Shown: positions 7,457-14,062 of the stretch, one piece after another | Numbering within the stretch: position 1 is the first letter of the stretch | Layout: each line of letters begins with the position of its first letter | Assembly (NCBI GenBank): GCA_046259385.1 | Contig: JBJYWI010000175.1 | Location: 1 to 24,422 of the forward strand | Direction: 5' to 3' | Source: CAVWDI01 sp046259385 | GTDB lineage: Bacteria; Chloroflexota; Anaerolineae; Anaerolineales; UBA4823 | DNA length: 24,422 nt | Program-made: the position numbers and the translations under genes | The notes under the pieces: generated by a model | Database searches by the model: none | Told to the model about the DNA's origin: nothing | What the model saw: the letters and a program-made list of their open reading frames with translations, nothing else

Positions 7457-8596
7457 TTATTCACAGGAATTCGCTAGATGTTCCTCGAAAATTTCGGCAA
7501 AAGAATGGCGTCCGGAACCATCACAGGCGGCCCGGAAATACAAATAACTGGTTTCAGCAGGAAAAGCAACTGCTCGAATTGCGTTGAGCCCGGGGTTTGA
7601 AATCGGTCCCGGGGGCAAATCTCTGTACAAATACGTATTGTAAGGTGAATTAATTAACAAGTTGTCAGAGCTCAGTGGATTTGTCCACCATGTTTTCTGC
7701 TCGAGATTGTAACCGAGCGCGTACTGCACAGTGGGGTCAGATTCAAGTTTTATTCCATTTGATAGCCGGTTCAAAAACACTGAGGCGATAATCGGCGCTT
7801 CTTCTTCCAAAATAGACTCGCGTTGAACGATCGAAGCAAGAATTACAGCCTGGTGAATTGAAAGACCCTGCTGGTTAAAACCCTCGATTAAACCATTGTC
7901 GACTTTGATCAGGAAATTTTCTGAAGTACTTGAGATGAATTCTACCACTGTGGTCTCTCTGTGGAAATTATAGAAGTCCGGAAAGAGATACCCTTCGAAG
8001 GAAAATATGTTTCCTTCGCCCAGATTTATGCCCAGTTCCACCGGTGGAGTTTTTACCGTTTGGAGAAAGGATTCAGGTGAAATATTCAATCCGGAAGTGG
8101 GTAGTGCTGCCGCAATCTCTTCCAAACGCCACCCTGGTAAGATACTAAATCTGATATCTTCTGGTGTTGAGTCCTGAAGCACGCCTGCGATCTGCAATCC
8201 CGTCATACTTGGATTTAGTTTATATTCACCAGCCTGGATTGATTTGTCCAAACCAGAATAATACAAAAAATTTCGAAATGCGGATGCATTTCTTATAATT
8301 CCCTGCGCCTCCAATCGGTTTGTCAGTTCCAAAGTGGTTTCTCCAAGAGGAATGGTGATCGTTTGGCTTGTCCCGGTGAGGTTATAGGGAATAAGCAGGT
8401 CATCCTGACTAGCAAGCAAGAATATGGACAGGTAGGTACGCTCAACCAGGTTGAGTTCTGCGGTAGGTTTTCCATATTTCTGTGCTGCCATATTTGGGAA
8501 TCTATAGATAAATAACCCTGCCAGCATACTCCCAAGGCAGGTAATAATGATAAATGCTGCCAAAAAAATGATCAGGGAGGGTTTAAGCCGTTTCAT
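7457..8596 (-). CDS. mltG: Endolytic murein transglycosylase MltG (YceG family)
   Basis: 379 residues. One N-terminal membrane helix (about 7-31) precedes an extracytoplasmic LysM-like region (about 80-140) and the YceG catalytic domain. ASIVQRES holds Glu260, which aligns with the catalytic Glu218 of E. coli MltG; the preceding Glu of E. coli is Gln258 here. LESDPTVQYALG, SPYNTYLYRDLPPGPISNPG and YLYFRAACDGSGRHSF are the family signature stretches. The enzyme cuts nascent glycan strands and sets their length. It is last in the alaS run, 38 nt after ruvX, as ruvX-mltG pairs often are. Confidence 0.95.
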   Translation of the reverse strand: MKRLKPSLIIFLAAFIIITCLGSMLAGLFIYRFPNMAAQKYGKPTAELNLVERTYLSIFLLASQDDLLIPYNLTGTSQTITIPLGETTLELTNRLEAQGIIRNASAFRNFLYYSGLDKSIQAGEYKLNPSMTGLQIAGVLQDSTPEDIRFSILPGWRLEEIAAALPTSGLNISPESFLQTVKTPPVELGINLGEGNIFSFEGYLFPDFYNFHRETTVVEFISSTSENFLIKVDNGLIEGFNQQGLSIHQAVILASIVQRESILEEEAPIIASVFLNRLSNGIKLESDPTVQYALGYNLEQKTWWTNPLSSDNLLINSPYNTYLYRDLPPGPISNPGLNAIRAVAFPAETSYLYFRAACDGSGRHSFAEIFEEHLANSCE

Positions 8597-8634
8597 ATAT
8601 TTTCATCCGGAGTTGGCTGAATATCGGCGGTTTC

Positions 8635-9075
8635 TCAACCACCCTGAATTTGGTTCGATCTGGGAGAAATTTTTGAATCCAGATATGACTGCAGTATATA
8701 TGTTGCTGCGATGTCGTCGATATGTTTTTTCCTCTTTTTTCGGGGGACTCCCAAATTGATGCTAGCATCGTATGCCGCCAGAGTGCTGCCGCTCTCATCC
8801 CACATAATTACAGGGAGATCACAATTGTCTCGAATAACATCCGCCAGCCGGCTGGCTCGTTTGCTTTGTTTGGTGGGCAAATTATCGCTGTTAAGCGCTT
8901 CTCCGACCACAATCTTTACGATGTTGTTATCAATCGCCAGTTTTATTATTGCAATTGCATCTTTATAGCGTGATGTATGTGTGAGTATCGAGTGAGGATT
9001 TGCAATGGTGCCGGTAGGGTCGCTGATCGCGATTCCTATTCTTTTTTCACCCGGGTCAACTGCCATTATTTTCAT
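8635..9075 (-). CDS. ruvX: Holliday junction resolvase-like RuvX (YqgF)
   Basis: 146 residues, RNase H fold. MKIMAVDPGEKRIGIAISD carries the first catalytic Asp (Asp7); KIVVGEALNSD and HIDDIAATYIL supply the other family motifs. The family is linked to processing of pre-16S rRNA and to junction resolution, in the cytoplasm. The start is the family-typical one, although ATG at codon 4 is possible. A 74-nt gap separates it from wecE upstream, the largest gap in this operon, and may hold an internal promoter. Confidence 0.93.
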   Translation of the reverse strand: MKIMAVDPGEKRIGIAISDPTGTIANPHSILTHTSRYKDAIAIIKLAIDNNIVKIVVGEALNSDNLPTKQSKRASRLADVIRDNCDLPVIMWDESGSTLAAYDASINLGVPRKKRKKHIDDIAATYILQSYLDSKISPRSNQIQGG

Positions 9076-9079
9076 AATA

Positions 9080-9109
9080 AATGTATCGAATGGAATATAA
9101 ATGGGTAAA
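9080..9109 (-). promoter_or_regulatory. Possible internal promoter before ruvX
   Basis: On the minus strand, TTTACC (9104-9109), an 18-nt spacer, TACATT (9080-9085), then 4 nt to the ruvX ATG. There is no Shine-Dalgarno. It would give a leaderless message. Weaker than the folC and mutS cases. Confidence 0.3.
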
Positions 9110-9149
9110 ACGGTTTTTGATGGGCTGTGGGGATGTTAAGTCTGTATAA

Positions 9150-10289
9150 TTAAAACCTAAAATCCTTCACGGTGTTCACGACTCTGTCGAGGTCGCGCTC
9201 TTCGAGAGAATTATAAAATGGCAGGCGCAGCAATCGGTCGCTGATGTTTTCCGTCACAGGGCAGTCGCCCTGTGTTCCGCCCAAGCGTTGGCCCATTTCT
9301 GAAAGATGCAAAGGAAGATAATGGAAAACCCCCAATATCTTATTAGCTCTGAGATGGTCTATTAATGCCTGTCTGGTTTCGAGGTTTGGCATAAGGATGT
9401 AAAACATGTGGAAAGGTTGTTCACACGTTTCCGGTACCATGGGCAGCCTTACGCCTGATTCTTGAGCCCAGTTGGATAAATTATTGTAATAGTACTCCCA
9501 GATTTTCTTTCGTTTTTCCTGGATTGTTTCAAATGCCTCAAATTGCGCGAAAAGGAATGCCGCCAGCATATCAGATGGAAGGTAACTTGACCCTAAATCT
9601 ACCCAGGTATATTTATCGACCTGCCCTCTAAAAAAACGGCTTCTGTTGGTGCCTTTTTCCCGAATGATCTCAGCCCTTTCTATATATTCCGGTTTATTGA
9701 TAAATAACGCTCCACCTTCGCCGCAGGTGATATTTTTAGTCTCATGAAAACTTTGCGTCGCCAGCGCTCCGAAGGTGCCCAGGTACTTTCCTTTGTATTT
9801 TCCAAATAATCCATGCGCATTGTCTTCTATGAACTGGATGTTGTGAGAAGATGTTATGTCGAGTATCGTATCCATTTCACACGCGACCCCTGCATAGTGA
9901 ACCAGCACGACCGCTTTTGTTTTATCTGTTATTAAAACATCCAGCTTTTCTTCATCCAGATTCAGAGTATCCGGTCTTATATCAATGAATATTGGTGCAG
10001 CTCCGCGATTGACAAATGCATTGACAGTCGATACGAATGTGAAGGAAGGAATAATAATCTCATCTCCTGGTTTTATATCCAGAAGAAAAGCAGCCATTTC
10101 GAGCGCATGGGTGCAGGATGTCGTTAGAAGCGCTTTTGGAAGGTTGAAAAATTTTTCCAGCCAGTTGTGACATTTCTTGCTGTATTTTCCATCGCCGGAG
10201 ATGTGAAAATTCATCAACGCATCAGATAAGTAATCGAGTTCTTTGCCTGTCAAGGAAGGTCTATTGAAGGGAATTTCGTATTCAGTCAT
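9150..10289 (-). CDS. wecE: TDP-4-keto-6-deoxy-D-glucose transaminase (WecE/RffA)
   Basis: 379 residues, DegT/DnrJ/EryC1/StrS fold, PLP-dependent. Lys185 in SFHETKN is the cofactor Lys. The match to enterobacterial WecE is close at signature sites: GKELDYLSDALMN, PSFTFVSTVNAFVNRGA, VHYAGVACEMD, IREKGTNRSRFFRGQVDKY and GSSYLPSD. The product is TDP-4-amino-4,6-dideoxy-D-galactose (TDP-Fuc4N), made from the TDP-keto sugar with Glu as amino donor, in the cytoplasm. One local change is EDNAHG for the usual EDAAQG. It starts 3 nt after wecD ends. Related enzymes (VioA type) make the gluco isomer, so stereochemistry is inferred from similarity. No rmlA/rmlB, which would supply the substrate, is in the window. 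Confidence 0.9.
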   Translation of the reverse strand: MTEYEIPFNRPSLTGKELDYLSDALMNFHISGDGKYSKKCHNWLEKFFNLPKALLTTSCTHALEMAAFLLDIKPGDEIIIPSFTFVSTVNAFVNRGAAPIFIDIRPDTLNLDEEKLDVLITDKTKAVVLVHYAGVACEMDTILDITSSHNIQFIEDNAHGLFGKYKGKYLGTFGALATQSFHETKNITCGEGGALFINKPEYIERAEIIREKGTNRSRFFRGQVDKYTWVDLGSSYLPSDMLAAFLFAQFEAFETIQEKRKKIWEYYYNNLSNWAQESGVRLPMVPETCEQPFHMFYILMPNLETRQALIDHLRANKILGVFHYLPLHLSEMGQRLGGTQGDCPVTENISDRLLRLPFYNSLEERDLDRVVNTVKDFRF

Positions 10290-10292
10290 ATG

Positions 10293-11054
10293 TTATGGGG
10301 TATCGCAGTTTGAAAACCATTTATGATAGTAGATTTGAACGTCTTTCAGGATAAAACCAACCTTCATCAGAAGCCGGCTCAGCACAATATTCCGCCCCTG
10401 GGTAACTGCTAGAATCTTTTTTGCGCCCAGATTATTGTGGTAATCCAATCCATAATATGCTAATGCAGGTCCAATCCCTAGCCCACGCGCTTTCTCATGA
10501 ACAGCAAGCAGACCGTAGGTCGCTGGTTTAGCTCGTTGGAAATGATTGCCAGAGAGGTAACCCAATACCTCTCCATTTTTCTCAGCGACAAGAATATAAT
10601 CTGCATATCCATCCAGACTTTTGCTGACCCAGGTCTGGTAATATGCATCGCACTTTTCTTTATCAAAGCAAGGGTCAAAATACCAGCGCGAATTTGTGTA
10701 ACTATTTTTCGACATATCAACCAGCGCTTCTCTGTCACTGGATTTCGCTGGTCTGATTTGAATTTCGGGTTTAATCCATCTGTCTGGAATTAAACCGCGG
10801 TTTTTCAGCAGCATTTCAAGAGTGACCCTGACTTCAACGAACCGGAAATTATTATCTTCAGCCAGCCGTATCGATTGTGAATCGCTGGTATCAACCAGGA
10901 AAAATAGGCAGTCAATTTGGTTGTCCTGGCACCAATCTTTGATTGAACAATATTTTTCTGGAGTAAGCTGATTTGCAGTGATTTTTGCTATTCTTTTTCC
11001 GAAGAAATCGCTGTCCCATTTTAAGTACCTGCAGAAGTCCTTATTGATTGTCAT
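10293..11054 (-). CDS. wecD: TDP-Fuc4N N-acetyltransferase, WecD/RffC-like (GNAT)
   Basis: 253 residues. The N-terminal third (LKWDSDFFGKRIAKI) matches the WecD-specific N-domain. A GNAT domain occupies about 98-250, with the acetyl-CoA loop in ARGLGIGPALAYYGLD and AVTQGRNIVLSRLLMKVGF before the C-terminal YYHKWF. Other WecD-like spots are SRWYFDPCFDKEKCDAYYQTWV and TYGLLAVHEKARG. The expected reaction is acetyl-CoA + TDP-Fuc4N to TDP-Fuc4NAc in the cytoplasm. Pairing with wecE (3 nt apart) is strong contextual support. The start lies 14 nt inside the end of the upstream GT2 gene, implying coupled translation. Another acyl group cannot be excluded. Confidence 0.82.
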   Translation of the reverse strand: MTINKDFCRYLKWDSDFFGKRIAKITANQLTPEKYCSIKDWCQDNQIDCLFFLVDTSDSQSIRLAEDNNFRFVEVRVTLEMLLKNRGLIPDRWIKPEIQIRPAKSSDREALVDMSKNSYTNSRWYFDPCFDKEKCDAYYQTWVSKSLDGYADYILVAEKNGEVLGYLSGNHFQRAKPATYGLLAVHEKARGLGIGPALAYYGLDYHNNLGAKKILAVTQGRNIVLSRLLMKVGFILKDVQIYYHKWFSNCDTP

Positions 11055-12012
11055 CTAAGTCTTCTTTAGAACTTCCGCTATACATCCTGATTACATAGGA
11101 AGGTTTTTCCATAATATTAAAGTGCATCCTGGCTAAGTATTCGCCGATAATACCAAGAGAAAATAACTGCACGCCGGAGAAAATCGCGATAATAGAAGCG
11201 AGAAATGGAAATCCGGGAACGCTTCCTCCTTCGTAGATAAAACGGGCAATCACATAAACTAAAACTATCAGCCCGAATAGGGCAAATCCAAATCCTAGCA
11301 GGCTGGCCAATTGTAAAGGCAGCACTGTATAACCGGTTGTCATATTGATCGCCTGGCGTATTAGTAACCACAAATTATAATTTGACTTACCGCCTTTCCT
11401 GGGGTCATGATGAACGGGTAAGGAGTAGAAACTAGTTGTTCCCCAAGCCAGCAAGACATCGATAAACACAAACGGGCTGTGATATTTGGCGAATGCCTCC
11501 CGGATGCTGGTGCGAAAAACACGAAATGAACTGACATTGCGGGCATTGTTTACACCCATCGCCCCCTGCAGAGCTAAACGTATCAAAAAGGAAGATATTT
11601 TTCTCCACAAAGCATGTTTTTGTACAAGCGGGGTTCCATACACCACATCATAGCCTTCATCCAGGTAAGGTGTTAATTTGGAGATTTCTTCCGGGGGGTG
11701 CTGAAGGTCGTCATCCATGGTCACCGTTTTGGAATATCGAGCAGCTCGGATTCCGCACAATAACGCGTTATGCTGGCCGTAATTGCGCATCAAATTGATG
11801 CCTTTCACCCAAGGATAGAGTTCGTTCATCCGGTTGATCTTATCCCAACTTCCGTCCTTACTTCCATCATTTACAAGGATGATCTCGTTCGGGACATCAA
11901 TAGATGGGAGAACCTGATTCAATCTGGTCACTAATTCTTCGATTGAATCTTGGCTGTTGTATACCGGAATTACAATGGAGATGCCTTTGTCGAGTTTCAT
12001 TTCTGGAGACAT
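11041..12012 (-). CDS. Polyprenyl-phosphate glycosyltransferase, family 2 (GtrB/ArnC-like)
   Basis: ATG 12012 was taken as start (323 residues); GTG 12030 would overlap the upstream gene by 14 nt and ATG 12000 is also possible. None has a clear Shine-Dalgarno. GT-A domain: ISIVIPVYNS, IILVNDGSKDGS, MRNYGQHNALLCGI, TMDDDLQHPPEE (DxD metal site), and a Lys/Gly/Ser motif RKGGKSNY. Two C-terminal membrane helices (QLASLLGFGFALFGLIVLVY and a second about 20 residues later), followed by IIGEYLARM, are typical of GtrB, ArnC and DPM-type enzymes. These enzymes load a sugar from a nucleotide donor onto undecaprenyl phosphate at the inner face. Next to wecD/wecE the likely sugar is Fuc4NAc (inference). 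No GtrA-type flippase is beside it. Confidence 0.85.
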   Translation of the reverse strand: MSPEMKLDKGISIVIPVYNSQDSIEELVTRLNQVLPSIDVPNEIILVNDGSKDGSWDKINRMNELYPWVKGINLMRNYGQHNALLCGIRAARYSKTVTMDDDLQHPPEEISKLTPYLDEGYDVVYGTPLVQKHALWRKISSFLIRLALQGAMGVNNARNVSSFRVFRTSIREAFAKYHSPFVFIDVLLAWGTTSFYSLPVHHDPRKGGKSNYNLWLLIRQAINMTTGYTVLPLQLASLLGFGFALFGLIVLVYVIARFIYEGGSVPGFPFLASIIAIFSGVQLFSLGIIGEYLARMHFNIMEKPSYVIRMYSGSSKEDLDDNQ

Positions 12013-12016
12013 GCGC

Positions 12017-14062
12017 TCAACCACTCTCACAGCCTAAATCATAGTATATTTGGAAAAAATCTTCTTGGTAATTCTCAACCAGATTTGAATTTTTTCCAAT
12101 TCTATCCCATGTTTTACAAAGCAGTGGTTTTATCTCAGGATTAAGTTTCAATCCCAAAATCGATAATTTGCCCGATTTATCGATTTGTCCGCTGAAACCA
12201 TAACCTTCAATGAATGGGATTAATTCATTTGCGTTCTTTGAATTCAATGAATTTATTAGGGTTTCCGCCTGGTCGCCTAATATGGCTACTTCATCCCACC
12301 TGGCAGTCTGGCGGGCGAGTTCTGCTTTTTGATAATAATAGCACCAGTTCAGTTCTGGTTTGTTGCCAAAGATCTGATCAGGGGGAATCGCTGGATTCTC
12401 CGTAAAGAATAATATCCGTTCAGTATTCGAAAGGGATAACGCTTCCTGAACATGGTATTTTGATTCTGGAAGCGGGTATTCATACTCGGAATTATAAATG
12501 CGCAGACATTGCGGCGGATTGAATTGGAAGTATATACTGTTTTCCATCGAACCCGAAAATGATTTTGCCCTGTAAAAATGTTCGATTTGATTGTCTGGAT
12601 TAAAGTCAGTGATCTCTTTATCCAGCCTGGATTCTAAATCCAGGATTAAGTATTCCAGGTTTGTTGAATTGTTATTGGGGTCATATATCCAGTTTAAAGG
12701 AGCTGTGAGTGAGTTGTCGCTGAAATATGTAAATGGGAGTTCAGGGGTAATTAATACCGTTCCGTATTCTATAGCTGGCGCTCTCCAGGTTAACTGCCAG
12801 AAAAAACTTTTCTGAACTTCCCATTCTCTAACATAGTTTATTCCTGTTAGAACATGAGTCCAGATTGCTATTCCCGCCAAAATCCCAATTGCTCCGGCCC
12901 GGGTGGTATTCGATTTGAAGAATAATCCGATTATCCCAGCTGTCAGCAGACTGGCGCCAAAAATCATCGGAAGGGTTAACCGATCTAAAGGGAACCGGAG
13001 TTTCATTTGCAGGTTTGTCACCCAGAAAGGCCAGCCTCCGAGCAGCAATGCCGCAGAGCCAAGAAAAATTATGTTGTTGATCTCCTTGTTTTGACCAACC
13101 CCGCTGGTTTGTTCTTGTATGTTCTCGTCTTGAGGTGCCTTACGGACAAAAAGGAAAGTAGCCCCCGCCGCGATTATCGAAATCAAAAACGGCAAAACCA
13201 GTTCTTGGATATCGAACCTGATCCATTCTCGAATGTCAAAAATTTTTAACCAGGCGACAATTAGGACTTCAACGATATCTTCAAAAATTCTAAATAACAG
13301 GTTTATTACAGTCGAAAAAGGGTTTTCTGCAAGGTTGCTGAACAACTGGATTTCTGCTCGGGGGGTTTCTCGGAATAAAATGTTGTATATGAGGAAAACA
13401 ACCAGAACAGCAAAATATGGAAACCAGAAAATTAGCGTTCGCTTAAGTTTTTTATGCCGTGATGAATTGACTTTTGAGAATACCAGCCACAGGATTATAG
13501 GTCTCAATAGTTCCAATCCGGAAAAATATTCTACTGAAAATATTACTATGCTTGAAAGAAGCAAAGAAGCTATCCCCAACATCCAGTACCTGAGAAAATT
13601 CCGGGCGGCCAGAACCATTAATCCCAGAGAGAGAATAAACGCGGTTATGTAGATATAAAGGTTCCCGTATGTAACGGATATGTATTGTTGCAGGAAACTT
13701 GGAAACAGGACAAACAGGATTGAAGCGATAACAGCTAACCTTTTTTGGGATGGAAAAAGCAGTTTTAAAAACCACAGAAATGCGAGGCCGCTTAACCACC
13801 GTGTGAGTATTGCAAATAGCTGCCATGCTGTAATCGATTCCCCCATGATAGATGTCGTTACTGAATAGATCCATGCCAGAAGAGGGCGGTCAACTGCGAA
13901 AACTTCGGAAAATCCGCCAGGTCCGATAGAATGATAAAACCAGATAGCAGGCCAGTCATCCCAGAAGAAACCCAGCCAGGGGATTAATGGCGCATAACTG
14001 ACCAGACAGATGACCAATAACCCGAGTGGTATTAATCCAGCCGAGGTACTGGCTCTTTTCAC
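12017..14062 (-). CDS. Multi-spanning membrane protein, probable GT-C glycosyltransferase
   Basis: 681 residues starting at GTG 14062, which overlaps the alaS stop by 4 nt; GGAAG just upstream serves as ribosome site. About 10-12 membrane helices fill residues 8-405, with FFWDDWPAIWF at the first outer loop. An acidic pair (Asp35-Asp36) at this place is the usual metal/catalytic position of GT-C enzymes that use lipid-linked sugars. The C-terminal 250 residues or so are hydrophilic (many Asn, Glu, Tyr) and should be outside the cell. The gene directly precedes the polyprenyl-phosphate GT2, which fits donor maker plus transferase. Family assignment rests on topology and the DDW motif; it could instead be a membrane protein of other function. 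Confidence 0.65.
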   Translation of the reverse strand: MKRASTSAGLIPLGLLVICLVSYAPLIPWLGFFWDDWPAIWFYHSIGPGGFSEVFAVDRPLLAWIYSVTTSIMGESITAWQLFAILTRWLSGLAFLWFLKLLFPSQKRLAVIASILFVLFPSFLQQYISVTYGNLYIYITAFILSLGLMVLAARNFLRYWMLGIASLLLSSIVIFSVEYFSGLELLRPIILWLVFSKVNSSRHKKLKRTLIFWFPYFAVLVVFLIYNILFRETPRAEIQLFSNLAENPFSTVINLLFRIFEDIVEVLIVAWLKIFDIREWIRFDIQELVLPFLISIIAAGATFLFVRKAPQDENIQEQTSGVGQNKEINNIIFLGSAALLLGGWPFWVTNLQMKLRFPLDRLTLPMIFGASLLTAGIIGLFFKSNTTRAGAIGILAGIAIWTHVLTGINYVREWEVQKSFFWQLTWRAPAIEYGTVLITPELPFTYFSDNSLTAPLNWIYDPNNNSTNLEYLILDLESRLDKEITDFNPDNQIEHFYRAKSFSGSMENSIYFQFNPPQCLRIYNSEYEYPLPESKYHVQEALSLSNTERILFFTENPAIPPDQIFGNKPELNWCYYYQKAELARQTARWDEVAILGDQAETLINSLNSKNANELIPFIEGYGFSGQIDKSGKLSILGLKLNPEIKPLLCKTWDRIGKNSNLVENYQEDFFQIYYDLGCESG

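Noticed and set aside
8596..8635. MltG as catalytically altered because ASIVEKET reads ASIVQRES
   Set aside because: By counting the E. coli sequence from memory, the catalytic Glu218 is the second Glu of that motif, which is kept here as Glu260; only the first Glu is changed to Gln.
13233..13652. 139-residue open frame on the plus strand inside the GT-C-like gene
   Set aside because: Antisense to a long frame with consistent membrane-helix pattern; the translation shows no domain and no ribosome site.
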